64,000 bases of DNA from Dokdonella sp. (GCF_019634775.1 NZ_JAHCAS010000003.1:62001-126000), one strand, 5' to 3'. Shown: positions 1 through 8,859, counted from the first letter of the stretch. The notes: a model not told the origin generated them from the letters alone. Translations and numbers: made by a program.

Positions 1-39
1 CTCGCGTCGGATGATCTTGTCGAAGATGGTCTCGCTCAT
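1..39 (-). CDS. HIT-family (histidine triad) protein, N-terminal 13 codons only
   Basis: The reverse strand starts with ATG at 39 and encodes MSETIFDKIIRRE before running off the window. This matches the start of HinT-type HIT nucleotide hydrolases (known family pattern). A strong ribosome binding site (GAGGAGG) lies just upstream of the start. It is the last visible gene of the dnaX-ybaB-recR cluster, 11 bp after the recR stop. The catalytic HxHxH motif lies outside the window, so the assignment rests on the N-terminus and position. Confidence 0.7.
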   Translation of the reverse strand, partial: MSETIFDKIIRRE

Positions 40-50
40 GTCGGCCCTCC

Positions 51-650
51 TCAGGCGATGGTCTGGCGACCGCCGAAGGCATGCGCCAGCGTGCCGCGGT
101 CGATGAATTCGAGCTCGCCGCCGAGCGGCACGCCATGCGCGAGCCGCGTCGCGCGCACATTCGCGGCGCGGGCGAGCTGGCCGAGCATGTGCGCGGTCGC
201 TTCGCCTTCGACGGTCGGGTTGGTGGCGATGATGAGTTCCTGCACTTCACCCTCGGCGAGTCGTGCAGCGAGCAGGTCGAGGCCGAGTTCCTTTGGCCCC
301 AGTCCGTCCAGCGGCGAGAGCCGTCCGAGCAGCACGAAGTAATGGCCGCGATAGCCTGTGGCCTGCTCGATCGCCAGCTGGTCGACCGGCGATTCGACGA
401 CACACAACAGGTGCATGTCGCGCGTCGTATTCGCGCAGACCGCACAGACTTCCTGTTCGCTGAAACTGCGGCAGCGCCGGCAGTTGCCGATGCGTTCGCT
501 GGCCTGCACCAGCCGCTCCGCCAGTCGTTTCGCCCCCGGCCGGTCGCGCTCCAGCAAATGGAAGGCCATGCGTTGCGCCGTCTTGTTGCCGACTCCCGGC
601 AGGCAGCGCAGTGCTTCGATCAATTCGGCGAGAAGCGGGGATGACGACAT
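51..650 (-). CDS. recR: Recombination mediator protein RecR
   Basis: 199-aa protein that loads RecA onto gapped DNA together with RecF/RecO (known role). An N-terminal helix-hairpin-helix ([17 protein letters not shown], about residues 17-33) is followed by a four-cysteine zinc finger (CRRC...CAVC, about 57-72) and a Toprim domain with the VVES and [12 protein letters not shown] segments. The open frame extends 38 codons upstream, but the start at 650 ([19 protein letters not shown]) gives the usual family length. It lies 170 bp downstream of ybaB. That gap shows no gene. Confidence 0.97.
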   Translation of the reverse strand: MSSSPLLAELIEALRCLPGVGNKTAQRMAFHLLERDRPGAKRLAERLVQASERIGNCRRCRSFSEQEVCAVCANTTRDMHLLCVVESPVDQLAIEQATGYRGHYFVLLGRLSPLDGLGPKELGLDLLAARLAEGEVQELIIATNPTVEGEATAHMLGQLARAANVRATRLAHGVPLGGELEFIDRGTLAHAFGGRQTIA

Positions 651-820
651 GAAGGGGAGGCTTGGAGAAATGAGTCCGACTGACGAAGGGAGCGCTGTGG
701 CCGCGGCAGGGTGGGAGCATGAACTGGGCAGGCAGCGGCACCGTGGCACACGGCCCTGCCGCAATGCGGTGCGTGACGGGGCCGTCCGCGAAGGCCTCGC
801 CGCCGCACCTCAATCGAATA

Positions 821-1144
821 TCAAAACGGCATCTTGAACCCGGGCGGCAGATTCAAGCCGGCAGTCATGCCACTCATGCGCTCCTGCGATTCCGCGGCGA
901 TGCGGTTGACCGCATCGTTGAAGGCGGCGGCAACGAGGTCTTCGGCCATTTCCGGGTCGTCGGCGAACAGCTGGCGGTCGATCGTCACGCGGCGCACCTC
1001 GTGGCGACCACTCATGACCACGCTGACGAGGCCACCACCGGCCTGGCCGGTGACTTCGAGCCGGGCGATCTCCTCCTGCGCGCGCTGCATCGATTCCTGC
1101 ATGCGCTGAGCCTGTTGCATCAGGCCGGCGAGCGGACCTTTCAT
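821..1144 (-). CDS. ybaB: YbaB/EbfC-family nucleoid-associated protein
   Basis: 107-aa DNA-binding nucleoid protein of the YbaB/EbfC family, which acts as a dimer (family knowledge). Visible hallmarks are the N-terminal helix rich in Q and M ([21 protein letters not shown]), a central [21 protein letters not shown] beta region, and the C-terminal [12 protein letters not shown] ending. Its ATG overlaps the dnaX stop by 4 nt (ATGA), so it is translationally coupled to dnaX, the usual arrangement in proteobacteria. Confidence 0.95.
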   Translation of the reverse strand: MKGPLAGLMQQAQRMQESMQRAQEEIARLEVTGQAGGGLVSVVMSGRHEVRRVTIDRQLFADDPEMAEDLVAAAFNDAVNRIAAESQERMSGMTAGLNLPPGFKMPF

Positions 1145-2769
1145 GGCGTGTCCTCCTGTGGGCGCACCGAATCGGGAATGAGCCGGCCGCTGAACGTATC
1201 GATGAGGGACTGCACGGCGGGATCACCCTGCAGGGCTTCATGTGCCTCGCGCCGGCGCGAAGCCTGCGCACGTGCGCGCTGGTCGGCCGGGCTGTCGACG
1301 ACGGCAGCAACCATCTCGAAACGCACCTTGACGGGGCGCGCCAGCGTCTCGCCGAGCTTCTCCTCGAGCTGAGCAACCATTCTCGGCGCGGCAAGGTGCT
1401 CATGGATCGCGGCCAGACCAAGACGCAGCAAGGAACCCTCGGTACCGAGCAGGACCGCTTGCTGGGCGAGTTGCCCCACCGGGCCACGCAGGTCCGTACG
1501 CGCGATCAACGCTGCCCAGTCGTCGATCGCCAGCGCTCCGGTAGCTGTCGCTTCCGGCGCGATCGAGCGCGCCGGTGGCTGTTCACGCCCAGCCGCCGGC
1601 GTATGGTTCACATCGGGCCTGGCGCCCGCTGCCGGACGTGCCGGCGCGGTCGCAGGCCGCGTGGGCGTCGGTGCCGCGACCGCACCACCCCCCGTTGTGG
1701 CCGGCGCGAACGCGAGCATGCGCAGCATCGCCATCTCGAAGCCGGTGCGTGCGGTCGGTGCAAGAGCGAGGTCACGCCGCGCGTTGATCGCGATCTGGTA
1801 GTAGAGCTGGATTTCGCGTGCATCGATGCCTGCCGCCAACACGGCGATGGCCGGGTCGTCGGCCACGGCGGTCTCGACGAGCTGGCGCAACTGGATCGCG
1901 TGCAGCAGGCCGGCCAGTTCGTCGAGCACCTGGGCGAAATCGGGCGAGAAGCCGGCGATGCGTTCGATCTCCTTGAGCAGCGCCGCCGCGTCGTGGGCAA
2001 CCAACGCCTCGAGCAGCACGCACACGCGCGCGCGCTCGACCGTGCCGAGCATGGCGTGCACCTCGAGCGCGCGCAGCTCGCCGCCACCATGCGCGATCGC
2101 CTGATCGAGCAGCGACAAACCATCACGCAGCGAGCCGTCGGCAGCACGCGCGAGCACGTTGACCGCCTCATCCTCGAAGGCGATGCCCTCGGCGTCGAGA
2201 ATGTGGCGCATCTGGCCGATGATCTGCTCGGGTGTCAGGCGCTTCAGGTTGAACTTGATGCAGCGCGAGAGCACGGTCACCGGCAATTTCTGCGGATCCG
2301 TCGTCGCGAGCAGGAACTTGACGTGCGGCGGCGGCTCCTCGAGCGTCTTCAGCAGCGCATTGAACGCCGCCTTCGACAGCATGTGCACCTCGTCGATCAG
2401 GTACACCTTGTAGCGCCCGCGGGTAGGCGAGTACTGCGCGTTGTCGATCAGCTCGCGCACATTGTCGATGCCGGTGTTGCTGGCCGCGTCGATCTCGAGC
2501 AGGTCGACGAAACGCCCCGCATCGACCTCGGCGCAGGCCCCGCACTCACCGCAGGGCTGTGAGGTCGGTCCGTTCGCGCAATTCAGCGACTTGGCGAAGA
2601 TGCGCGCGATCGTCGTCTTGCCGACGCCGCGCGTGCCGGTGAACAGGAAGGCGTGGTGGATGCGACCACCATCGAGCGCATGCGCCAGCGCACGCACGAC
2701 GTGTTCCTGCCCGACCAGCTCGGAAAAGCGTCGCGGGCGCCATTTGCGCGCAAGGACCTGATAGGACAT
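1141..2769 (-). CDS. dnaX: DNA polymerase III subunits gamma/tau
   Basis: 542-aa clamp-loader ATPase. It has a Walker A motif (GTRGVGKTT, about residues 45-53), four zinc-binding cysteines (CANG...CGECGAC, about 64-79), Walker B/DEAH-like LIDEVHMLS, and the sensor SRC motif in VLSRCIKF. The proline/alanine-rich linker begins near residue 370, followed by the tau-type C-terminal domain. The start [12 protein letters not shown] at 2769 is the standard family start. Upstream codons in the same frame come from the tRNA-Ser region and are not coding. It is shorter than E. coli DnaX (643 aa), and I see no A-rich slippery heptamer, so a frameshifted gamma form is not evident. Confidence 0.97.
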   Translation of the reverse strand: MSYQVLARKWRPRRFSELVGQEHVVRALAHALDGGRIHHAFLFTGTRGVGKTTIARIFAKSLNCANGPTSQPCGECGACAEVDAGRFVDLLEIDAASNTGIDNVRELIDNAQYSPTRGRYKVYLIDEVHMLSKAAFNALLKTLEEPPPHVKFLLATTDPQKLPVTVLSRCIKFNLKRLTPEQIIGQMRHILDAEGIAFEDEAVNVLARAADGSLRDGLSLLDQAIAHGGGELRALEVHAMLGTVERARVCVLLEALVAHDAAALLKEIERIAGFSPDFAQVLDELAGLLHAIQLRQLVETAVADDPAIAVLAAGIDAREIQLYYQIAINARRDLALAPTARTGFEMAMLRMLAFAPATTGGGAVAAPTPTRPATAPARPAAGARPDVNHTPAAGREQPPARSIAPEATATGALAIDDWAALIARTDLRGPVGQLAQQAVLLGTEGSLLRLGLAAIHEHLAAPRMVAQLEEKLGETLARPVKVRFEMVAAVVDSPADQRARAQASRRREAHEALQGDPAVQSLIDTFSGRLIPDSVRPQEDTP

Positions 2770-2944
2770 CGGAGCATCCGCTGGCGAAGCCGCGATTGTG
2801 CCGCGCTTGGGGCCTGCGCGGTAGAAGCAATCGAGGCGAGAAGGTCGCCGTCGTGGACTTGACAGTAGGAACGCACCCTGTGCGCAGTCATCCCTTGTTG
2901 CCACCCCAATCACGCCCAGGGTGCGCTCCTGCAGCCCCTTGTTC

Positions 2945-2973
2945 TTGTCGCAGCCAGCCCATACGGGTATTCT
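2945..2973 (+). promoter_or_regulatory. Putative sigma-70 promoter of the tRNA-Ser(GGA) locus
   Basis: -35 TTGTCG (2945-2950), a 17-bp spacer and -10 TATTCT (2968-2973), followed by a GC-rich stretch (GCGCGGCCCG) typical of stringently controlled stable-RNA promoters. It lies 47 bp upstream of the first tRNA-Ser copy. I see no equally good promoter between the repeated copies, so the complete tRNA at 3402 would be read through both truncated copies. Confidence 0.55.
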
Positions 2974-3019
2974 GCGCGGCCCGTTGCACCCGACCAGGAC
3001 GCGGCGGGGCGCAGGATGC

Positions 3020-3094
3020 GGAGAGATGTCCGAGTGGTTGAAGGAGCACGCCTGGAAAGTGTGTAAGCGGCTTATCCCCGCTTCGCGAGTTCGA
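3020..3094 (+). pseudogene. Truncated tRNA-Ser(GGA), copy 1 (5' three quarters)
   Basis: 75 nt identical to the functional tRNA-Ser at 3402 except for one base (A for G at 3088 in the T stem). It contains the 5' acceptor strand, D arm, anticodon arm with GGA, variable arm and half of the T loop (TTCGA). The 3' half of the T arm and the acceptor strand are missing. Instead a perfect 9-bp hairpin (CGGATTCGC, loop CGGGA, GCGAATCCG; 3095-3117) follows. It cannot form a normal tRNA. Confidence 0.85.
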
Positions 3095-3210
3095 CGGATT
3101 CGCCGGGAGCGAATCCGGACAGCCGCCAGGCTGGCCCCGAGCGCGAGCGAGGGGTGAGGCGCAGGAGGCGCCGAACCATCCCGCCCCGCACGTCGGGTCG
3201 GTGCTGTAAC

Positions 3211-3285
3211 GGAGAGATGTCCGAGTGGTTGAAGGAGCACGCCTGGAAAGTGTGTAAGCGGCTTATCCCCGCTTCGCGGGTTCGA
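3211..3285 (+). pseudogene. Truncated tRNA-Ser(GGA), copy 2
   Basis: Same 75-nt 5' portion as copy 1, here identical base for base to the functional tRNA at 3402-3476. It is again cut in the T loop after TTCGA and followed by the same spacer hairpin. No 3' acceptor strand or CCA is present. Reading frames across these copies yield only the familiar tRNA-derived spurious proteins. Confidence 0.85.
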
Positions 3286-3401
3286 CGGATTCGCCGGGAG
3301 CGAATCCGGACAGCCGCCAGGCTGGCCCCGAGCGCGAGCGAGGGGTGAGGCGCAGGAGGCGCCGAACCATCCCGCCCCGCACGTCGGGTCGGTGCTGTAA
3401 C

Positions 3402-3494
3402 GGAGAGATGTCCGAGTGGTTGAAGGAGCACGCCTGGAAAGTGTGTAAGCGGCTTATCCCCGCTTCGCGGGTTCGAATCCCGCTCTCTCCGCCA
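3402..3494 (+). tRNA. tRNA-Ser(GGA), complete, CCA encoded
   Basis: 93 nt. Acceptor GGAGAGA (3402-3408) pairs with TCTCTCC (3484-3490), followed by discriminator G and encoded CCA (3492-3494). The anticodon stem CACGC/GTGTG carries the loop CTGGAAA, giving anticodon GGA (reads UCC/UCU). The long variable arm is typical of class II tRNA-Ser. It is the only complete member of the three tandem copies. Confidence 0.95.
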
Positions 3495-3533
3495 ACAAGT
3501 AGTCCAGTGAAAAACCCCGCTCGGGGCCAATCG

Positions 3534-3566
3534 AAGCCAGGACGCCCGAAGGCTGCCTTGGCTTTT
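3534..3566 (+). terminator. Putative intrinsic terminator after tRNA-Ser(GGA)
   Basis: AAGCCAGG (3534-3541) can pair with CCTTGGCTT (3556-3564) with one bulge, and is followed by a short T run. It lies 40 bp after the tRNA and before ffs, so it would separate the two stable-RNA transcripts. The T tract is short, so confidence is moderate. Confidence 0.45.
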
Positions 3567-3629
3567 GTCAAAAACCGATGCCCAAAGCATCGCACACGTC
3601 TCACGGCGACCCCGTCGGTCCCCTCGCGA

Positions 3630-3720
3630 CGATAGCTTGCAAACCCCGCCAGGTCCGGAAGGAAGCAACGGTAGCGAGTGATTCGGGTGCCGGGGTGTGG
3701 CTGGCGGGGTTGCCACCCCA
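3630..3720 (+). ncRNA. ffs: Signal recognition particle 4.5S RNA (small bacterial SRP RNA)
   Basis: RNA partner of Ffh for co-translational membrane targeting. The invariant apical domain AGGTCCGGAAGGAAGCA (3651-3667) with its GGAA tetraloop is present, as is the conserved downstream GTGCCGGGGTGTGGCTGG region. The closing stem pairs ACCCCGCCAG (3643-3652) with CTGGCGGGGT (3701-3710) and extends with a small bulge through GC/GC. The ends given are approximate. The position beside dnaX and tRNA-Ser matches xanthomonad synteny. From 3721 to 3904 I see no gene. Confidence 0.93.
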
Positions 3721-3904
3721 AACTTCGGTCGCCGTCTCGGGCAGGAACCGCCTCCGGCTTGTGGTCGCGCACCCCACTCATTTGCAACCACCGAACAAGG
3801 CGAGCACGAGCGATCTTGTCACTGAGGCCATCCAGCCGGTCGGAATGGTCCTCGCTCCAATCGACGGTGAACACGGGTCACTGCATCCACACGGATACAC
3901 CCCT

Positions 3905-4339
3905 TCAAACCTTCGCTTCCGTCCCATCCGGATGCAACCACCCGGATACCCCACCGGCGTAGTGCTCGTTCTTCCAGATCGGCACGCGTGACTTGATCTC
4001 GTCGATGATCCAGCGGCAGGCATCGAATGCCGCGCCTCGATGGGCGGCACTGACGCCGACCCAGACGGCGAGGTCGCCGATTGCCAGCGAACCGACGCGA
4101 TGCACCGCCGACGCCGCACACAGGTCGAAGCGCTGGCGCGCTTCGGCAAGGATTGCCAGCCCCTCGGCTTCGGCGAGCGGCACATAGGCCTGGTAGTCGA
4201 GCCGGAGCACACGGCGACCGTCGTTGTGATCGCGCACGCGGCCCTCGAAGCTGACGCAGGCACCCGCGGCGGGATCCTCGAGCGTGCGCATCTCGATGCG
4301 AGCGTCGATCGCGGTGTCGGCGAGGCGGAAGCCGCTCAT
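3905..4339 (-). CDS. moaE: Molybdopterin synthase catalytic subunit MoaE
   Basis: 144 aa. The large subunit of molybdopterin synthase, which adds two sulfurs to precursor Z using the MoaD thiocarboxylate. The family-defining FEGRVRDHNDGRRVLRLDYQAY near residues 31-52, AVHRVGSLAIGD, the AHRGAAFDACRWIIDEIK helix and the catalytic-lysine motif PIWKNEHY near 120 are all visible. It ends the kdkA-MBL-moaACDE operon and overlaps moaD by 4 nt. Confidence 0.97.
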   Translation of the reverse strand: MSGFRLADTAIDARIEMRTLEDPAAGACVSFEGRVRDHNDGRRVLRLDYQAYVPLAEAEGLAILAEARQRFDLCAASAVHRVGSLAIGDLAVWVGVSAAHRGAAFDACRWIIDEIKSRVPIWKNEHYAGGVSGWLHPDGTEAKV

Positions 4340-4575
4340 CCGCCCGACACCGGCGGCACGAACACGATCTCGTCTCCGTCAGCCAACGCCTGCGTCCAGG
4401 CTGCGAAGGCGCCATTGACGGCTACACGCAAGCGCTCAGGCGCAAACACGAAGCCGTGGCGCGCGGCGAGCTCGGCATAGAGCGCGGCGGGATCAGCGGC
4501 GGCGCTCTCCAACGTCTCGCCATCGCAGCCAGCGCGATCGGCTAGGCTGGCGAAGTACAGCAATCGATACTTCAT
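4336..4575 (-). CDS. moaD: Molybdopterin synthase sulfur carrier subunit MoaD
   Basis: 79-aa ubiquitin-fold sulfur carrier. It begins [16 protein letters not shown] and ends in the essential Gly-Gly (VPPVSGG), whose C-terminus is thiocarboxylated. AVNGAFAAW and [14 protein letters not shown] are typical MoaD segments. It overlaps both neighbours (moaC and moaE) by 4 nt, indicating translational coupling and the matched synthesis expected for the MoaD-MoaE heterotetramer. Confidence 0.96.
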   Translation of the reverse strand: MKYRLLYFASLADRAGCDGETLESAAADPAALYAELAARHGFVFAPERLRVAVNGAFAAWTQALADGDEIVFVPPVSGG

Positions 4576-5090
4576 GGCGTGTCCTCGGCGGTGCCGACGT
4601 CACGACGTCCACCACGCTTGGCAATCAGGCGCAGGTCGGCGATGACGATCTCATGGCTCAAGGCCTTGCACATGTCATAGACCGTGAGCGCAGCGACGCT
4701 GGCACCGGTCAGCGCCTCCATCTCGACGCCGGTGCGGTGCTCGACGCCGACCTCGCAGCGGATCACCAATACCTGCGGCGTCTCGAAACGCGCATCGAGA
4801 CGGCAACGCTCGATCGCCAGAGGGTGACAGAACGGAATCAATTCGTGCGTGCGCTTGACCGCCATGGTTCCGGCGACGATGGCGGTATCGATGATCGGCC
4901 CCTTGGGTGATCGCAGACCGGCCGCGTGCAGAGCGGTGGCGACCTCACGCGGAAAGTGCAGGCGCGCCTCGGCAACGGCGAGGCGCCGGGTCATGCGCTT
5001 GGCACCGACATCGACCATGCCGGCGCGTCCCTCGGCATCGACGTGCGTCAGCTTGTGCGGCTTCGCGGACGGGCGGGATTTGGCGCTCAT
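4572..5090 (-). CDS. moaC: Cyclic pyranopterin monophosphate synthase MoaC
   Basis: 172 aa. Catalyses the second step after MoaA, forming cyclic pyranopterin monophosphate. The conserved [47 protein letters not shown] and [23 protein letters not shown] regions carry the active-site Lys, His and Asp residues. There is a short basic N-terminal extension before HKLTHVD. Its ATG shares one base with the moaA stop (TGATG). Confidence 0.97.
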   Translation of the reverse strand: MSAKSRPSAKPHKLTHVDAEGRAGMVDVGAKRMTRRLAVAEARLHFPREVATALHAAGLRSPKGPIIDTAIVAGTMAVKRTHELIPFCHPLAIERCRLDARFETPQVLVIRCEVGVEHRTGVEMEALTGASVAALTVYDMCKALSHEIVIADLRLIAKRGGRRDVGTAEDTP

Positions 5091-6133
5091 CAGCCACCGA
5101 TCTCGTACATTTCAATGCGTTCGCGCGGCATGGCCGAAACCCGGTTGCGCATCTCGCTGTAGCGGTCGTCTCGTGCCGACCAGGCACCGGCGATGATTGC
5201 GGCGAGCTCGGCATCGCTTGCGCCCGCGCGCAGCGGACCGCGCAGGTCGTGCCCCTGGCGCGCGAACAGGCAGGTGTAGAGCCGCCCGTCCGCAGACAAG
5301 CGCGCGCGCGTGCAATCGCCACAGAACGGCGCGCTGACCGAACTGATGAAACCGATCTCACCGCCGCCATCGGCGTAGCGCCAACGTTCGGCGACCTCAC
5401 TGCCACGTCCACGTGGGAGCGGGACCAGCGGCCAGCGCCGTGCGATGCGCGCGCGCAGTTGTGCACTCGGCACGACGAGATCGTCGTTCCAGCCATTGCA
5501 GGTACCGACATCCATGTACTCGATGAAGCGCAGCACATGGCCGCTGCCACGAAAATGCGCGGCCAGCTTGTCGACCTCTTCGTCATTGATGCCGCGCATG
5601 ACCACGCAGTTGATCTTGAGCGGACCGAAACCGGCGGCGCATGCCGCATCGATCGCGGCCAGGGCCTCCGCAACGTCGCCACGGCCGCCGGACAGACGCC
5701 GATAGATGTCGGCATCGAGCGCATCGAGGCTCAGCGTGATGCGCCCGAGACCGGCCTCGCGCAGGCCGGGGGCCAGAGCCGGCAGCAGGCTGCCGTTGGT
5801 GGTCATGGCGAGTTCGTCGATGCCGTCGATTGCGGCCAGGCGTGCCACCAGTTGCGGCAACTCGCGACGCAGCAACGGCTCACCACCGGTCAGGCGCAGC
5901 CTGGACACGCCGAGCCCGGCAAACACACGCACGATACGCTCGATTTCCTCGAAGCGCAGGCGCTGCGCCTTGCCTAGGAACTCGTGGTCACGTGGATAGG
6001 CATCTTCCGGCATGCAGTAGGGACAGCGGAAGTTGCAGCGATCGATGACCGAGATGCGCAGGTCGGTGAGCGCACGCGCGCGACGGTCGCGTGGCGGCGC
6101 GATGTCGATACGCAGCGGGATCGGCGAGGCCAT
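5090..6133 (-). CDS. moaA: GTP 3',8-cyclase MoaA (radical SAM)
   Basis: 347-aa radical SAM enzyme that starts molybdenum cofactor synthesis from GTP. The CNFRCPYC motif (CxxxCxxC) near residue 34 binds the SAM cluster. The [14 protein letters not shown] motif follows, and the C-terminal FCGDC plus a distant Cys (RLYTC) form the second cluster. The protein ends EIGG, the double-glycine tail needed for activity. The frame is open further upstream, but the start at 6133 overlaps the MBL gene stop by one base and gives family length. Confidence 0.97.
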   Translation of the reverse strand: MASPIPLRIDIAPPRDRRARALTDLRISVIDRCNFRCPYCMPEDAYPRDHEFLGKAQRLRFEEIERIVRVFAGLGVSRLRLTGGEPLLRRELPQLVARLAAIDGIDELAMTTNGSLLPALAPGLREAGLGRITLSLDALDADIYRRLSGGRGDVAEALAAIDAACAAGFGPLKINCVVMRGINDEEVDKLAAHFRGSGHVLRFIEYMDVGTCNGWNDDLVVPSAQLRARIARRWPLVPLPRGRGSEVAERWRYADGGGEIGFISSVSAPFCGDCTRARLSADGRLYTCLFARQGHDLRGPLRAGASDAELAAIIAGAWSARDDRYSEMRNRVSAMPRERIEMYEIGG

Positions 6134-6903
6134 CAGACGGCATCCGCCTGCGCGAGCATGACGTCGGCCCGCGGCGTCGCCAGTTCGAACCGGCTGCCCT
6201 GGCTGGCAACGCGATAGCCAAGCCGGGCGAGTGCCTGCCCTTCCTCCGCCGAACCATAGTGGTAGAGCACGAGGCGCGCACGCAGTTCCTCGGCGTATTC
6301 GCGCTCGATGTCGGCGATGCCGGTATGCGAGGGATTGCCCGCAAGCACGCAATCGTGGGCGACGATTTCGCCGTGCGCGGCGTGCATCGCCAACATCTCC
6401 GGCACCGGACGCGTGTCACCCGTCCAGACGATACTGCCGCGCAAGGCGAGGCCGAACGAGGTCATCGGCGCGTGGTGGCGAGTCGGGAACACGTCGAACC
6501 AGACACCCTCGTGCCAGAAGCCGCGCGACACCGGCACGAGGCTGAACGCATCCCAGAAATTGGCGCCGCCCTCGGCGAGCACCTCTGGATAATCGGCGAC
6601 ACGCGATTGCAGCACGGGCACGAGCGCGGCGTGTGCGTAGAGACGCACACAGCCACGCAAGGCCGCATCGAACCAGACCCGGAAGAACAGGCGCTCAAGA
6701 CCGCCGATATGGTCCATATGCGCATGGGTCAGAAAAATCGCACGTGGTGGCGCGCCGTAGCGGGCCAGATAGGCAGTCAACGCATCGGGGCCGCAGTCGA
6801 TCATCAGCAGCGGCGCGTGCGCGCGCTCGATGACCGCCGACGCCGAACCGAGTTCGACGGCGTTCGCGCTGCCGACGCCGAGGAAATGCAATGCCCAGCT
6901 CAT
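6133..6903 (-). CDS. Metallo-beta-lactamase-fold hydrolase of unknown substrate
   Basis: 256 aa. The zinc-binding motif THAHMDHIGG lies near residues 59-68, and further metal ligands are likely in PTRHHAP, WTGDTRP and the late LYHYGS. The N-terminus (LHFLGVGSANAVELGSASAVIE) resembles the RNase Z/arylsulfatase-like branch of the superfamily rather than classical beta-lactamases. It is coupled to kdkA (4-nt overlap) and moaA (1-nt overlap). The substrate cannot be told from sequence. Its place between a lipid A core kinase and Moco genes may reflect only operon packing. Confidence 0.85.
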   Translation of the reverse strand: MSWALHFLGVGSANAVELGSASAVIERAHAPLLMIDCGPDALTAYLARYGAPPRAIFLTHAHMDHIGGLERLFFRVWFDAALRGCVRLYAHAALVPVLQSRVADYPEVLAEGGANFWDAFSLVPVSRGFWHEGVWFDVFPTRHHAPMTSFGLALRGSIVWTGDTRPVPEMLAMHAAHGEIVAHDCVLAGNPSHTGIADIEREYAEELRARLVLYHYGSAEEGQALARLGYRVASQGSRFELATPRADVMLAQADAV

Positions 6904-7637
6904 GCCTCGCTCCCGGTCGCAGCCCGATCCGCCAAGGCATGCTGATAGGCGGCCAGCAACGGACGCCAGAACGCGGCATCGAACTCGGTCGGCGCCGAAC
7001 CTGCCCCGATCTTCAGGAACGATCGATGCAGACGCGCGAGATTGGCCTGCTGCCAGGCCATGGCCGGCGCACGCAGGCGGCCGCGATCGAAGTCAATCAG
7101 CCAGATCGCGCCACTGGCATCGACCATGATGTTGTGGGCGTTGAGGTCGGCATGCCAAACGCCTCGCGCATGAAAGGTCGCAATCGTTTGGCCGGTGCGT
7201 GTCGCGCAGGCCGCATCGAGCTGGCCGACGGCAAAACGCTCGGCCAACGTCGTCGCGCCAACGATGCGTCGTGTGACCAGGTCGGCGCGATACCACAGAC
7301 CCTCTCGCCGGGTGCGCGCGGCGACCGGCGCGGGCACGTGCAGGCCGGCGTCATGCAACCGCGCAAGCAGGGTGAATTCGCGAAAGCCACGTGTGCGTTC
7401 CGCGCCGGTATAGAGATAGCGATCACGGTTGAACCGCGCGACCAGGCCACCGCGCCGGTAGTGGCGCAGCACGCAGGGCCCGAACGGCGCATCGAACAGG
7501 TGCACGCCGCCACGCCCGCCGCTCTGCGTGCCGGCGCCGCCGTGGGCATTGAACCAGGCATCGTCGACGCGTTCGGGCAAGCGCGCATCAAAGATGATCG
7601 CGCCACCTTGCGTCAGCTGGACTTGCGCCTCGATCAT
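6900..7637 (-). CDS. kdkA: 3-deoxy-D-manno-octulosonate 4-kinase (Kdo kinase)
   Basis: About 245 aa. It phosphorylates Kdo of lipid A-Kdo at the inner membrane and is found in organisms with a single Kdo unit. The KdkA signature VLRHYRRGGLVAR with DRYLYTG, the kinase catalytic motif HADLNAHNIMV and the metal-binding IDFDRGR are visible. The frame extends to 7736, but the start MIEAQVQLTQGG at 7637 gives family length and leaves a 59-bp divergent promoter region facing the glycosyltransferase. First gene of the kdkA-MBL-moaACDE operon. Confidence 0.92.
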   Translation of the reverse strand: MIEAQVQLTQGGAIIFDARLPERVDDAWFNAHGGAGTQSGGRGGVHLFDAPFGPCVLRHYRRGGLVARFNRDRYLYTGAERTRGFREFTLLARLHDAGLHVPAPVAARTRREGLWYRADLVTRRIVGATTLAERFAVGQLDAACATRTGQTIATFHARGVWHADLNAHNIMVDASGAIWLIDFDRGRLRAPAMAWQQANLARLHRSFLKIGAGSAPTEFDAAFWRPLLAAYQHALADRAATGSEA

Positions 7638-7696
7638 CGCTCTGCCAAGGTGCCGCCGCCGCACGGCGGCCAATCGGTGGGAGTCTAGCAATAACC

Positions 7697-8767
7697 ATGC
7701 GTCGCGCATCGAACCCGGCATCGGCCGCGCCGCCATCCTCGCTGTGCATCCTGCGCACCTCGGCGATCGGCGACGTGACGCATGTCGTGCCGCTGGTGCG
7801 CACCTTGCAGGCGCAATGGCCGCAGACGGCGATCACCTGGCTGGTCGGCAAGCTCGAACATCGCCTCGTCGGCGATCTTCCGGGGGTCGAATTCATCGTG
7901 TTCGACAAGGCCGCTGGCCGTGAAGGCTTCCGCACAGTGCGCGCGAAGCTCGCCGGCCGCCGCTTCGACGTCCTGCTGCACATGCAGGTGGCCCTGCGCG
8001 CGAATCTCCTGAGCATGCTGGTCAAATCGCCGCTGCGCATCGGCTACGACCGGCGCCGCTCGAAGGACCTGCACGGACTGTTCGTCAACTGCCGCATTCC
8101 CGAGCGCAGCGGCGAACACGTACTCGATGCGATGGCCAGTTTCCTCGAACCACTCGGTCTCGCGCAGACCGAAGTGCGCTGGGACATCCCGGTTCCCGAG
8201 GAAGCGGCTGCATTCGCCGAGCGCCATCTTCCGGCCGGGCCACGCACCCTGATCATCAGCCCGACCTCGAGTCACCGCCTGCGCAACTGGCGGCCCGAGC
8301 GCTACGCCGCGGTGGCCGACCATGCCGCGCACGAACTCGGCTGGCGCGTCGTGCTGTGCGGTGGTCCGAGCACGTTTGAACGCGAATTCGCCGACGCCAT
8401 CCTCGGTCACATGCAGGCGCACGCGCTCGACCTCGTCGGCAAGGACACGCTCAAGCAACTGCTGGCCCTGCTGCGTCGTGCCGACCTCGTGCTTGCCCCT
8501 GATTCCGGACCGATGCACATGGCCAACGCGGTCGGCACGCCTGTGCTCGGCCTGCACGCGGCCAGCAATCCACACCGCTCCGGCCCGTATTCCGAGCGTC
8601 GCTGGTGTGTCGATCGCTACGACGCCGCCGCACGCAAGTACCGCCACAAGCCCGCCGAGGCCCTGCCCTGGGGCACCAAGCTCGAGTACAAGGGCGTCAT
8701 GGACCTCATCACGGTCGAGGACGTCATCGAACGGTTGGAGGCTTTCAATGGCGGGATCGGGGATTAG
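7697..8767 (+). CDS. Glycosyltransferase family 9 (heptosyltransferase-like)
   Basis: 356-aa GT-B fold enzyme of family 9, likely transferring a heptose or related sugar in LPS core assembly. Visible GT9 marks are the N-terminal LRTSAIGDVTHVVPLVRTL, the RIGYD segment, SPTSSHRLRNWRPERYA before the nucleotide-binding domain, and APDSGPMHMANAVGTPVLGLHAASNPHRSGPY. It is divergent from kdkA across 59 bp, which supports an LPS-core role. The exact acceptor is not deducible. Confidence 0.9.
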   Translation: MRRASNPASAAPPSSLCILRTSAIGDVTHVVPLVRTLQAQWPQTAITWLVGKLEHRLVGDLPGVEFIVFDKAAGREGFRTVRAKLAGRRFDVLLHMQVALRANLLSMLVKSPLRIGYDRRRSKDLHGLFVNCRIPERSGEHVLDAMASFLEPLGLAQTEVRWDIPVPEEAAAFAERHLPAGPRTLIISPTSSHRLRNWRPERYAAVADHAAHELGWRVVLCGGPSTFEREFADAILGHMQAHALDLVGKDTLKQLLALLRRADLVLAPDSGPMHMANAVGTPVLGLHAASNPHRSGPYSERRWCVDRYDAAARKYRHKPAEALPWGTKLEYKGVMDLITVEDVIERLEAFNGGIGD

Positions 8768-8785
8768 GGATTCAAAAGACTGGGG

Positions 8786-8815
8786 CCGTCCTGTGCGGGA
8801 TTGATCAGAGCATCC
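8786..8815. repeat. Internally deleted copy of the MITE-like repeat
   Basis: CCGTCCTGTGCGGG (inner part of one inverted end) is joined directly to ATTGATCAGAGCATCC (outer tip of the other end). The join falls on a shared GGG, as expected of a deletion by microhomology from a full element. It lies just after the GT9 stop. Compare the copies at 15557 and 37762. Confidence 0.7.
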
Positions 8816-8859
8816 TTGAACCAATCCCGAATCCCAAATCTCCAATCCCGGTTTTTTGA

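Larger units (their letters stand above)
3020..3401 (+). repeat. Two tandem 191-bp units: tRNA-Ser 5' fragment plus 116-bp structured spacer
   Basis: Units 3020-3210 and 3211-3401 are identical apart from the single difference at 3088. Each joins 75 nt of tRNA-Ser to a 116-bp spacer. The spacer starts with the 9-bp hairpin, continues through several short GC-rich inverted repeats, and is bracketed by ACAGC near 3119 and GCTGT near 3203. The third unit begins at 3402 and is the complete tRNA. Near-identity points to recent tandem duplication or gene conversion. Confidence 0.9.

Noticed and set aside
1240..2562. 440-codon plus-strand frame opposite dnaX
   Set aside because: Antisense shadow of dnaX caused by high GC codon use. 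No family features or ribosome binding site.
1141..2769. Programmed frameshift site in dnaX
   Set aside because: No A-rich slippery heptamer with a downstream hairpin could be found in this high-GC gene.
3072..3791. Long minus-strand reading frames across the tRNA-Ser repeats
   Set aside because: They translate the antisense of tRNA-Ser and of the 191-bp units. Such tRNA-derived proteins are well-known spurious annotations.
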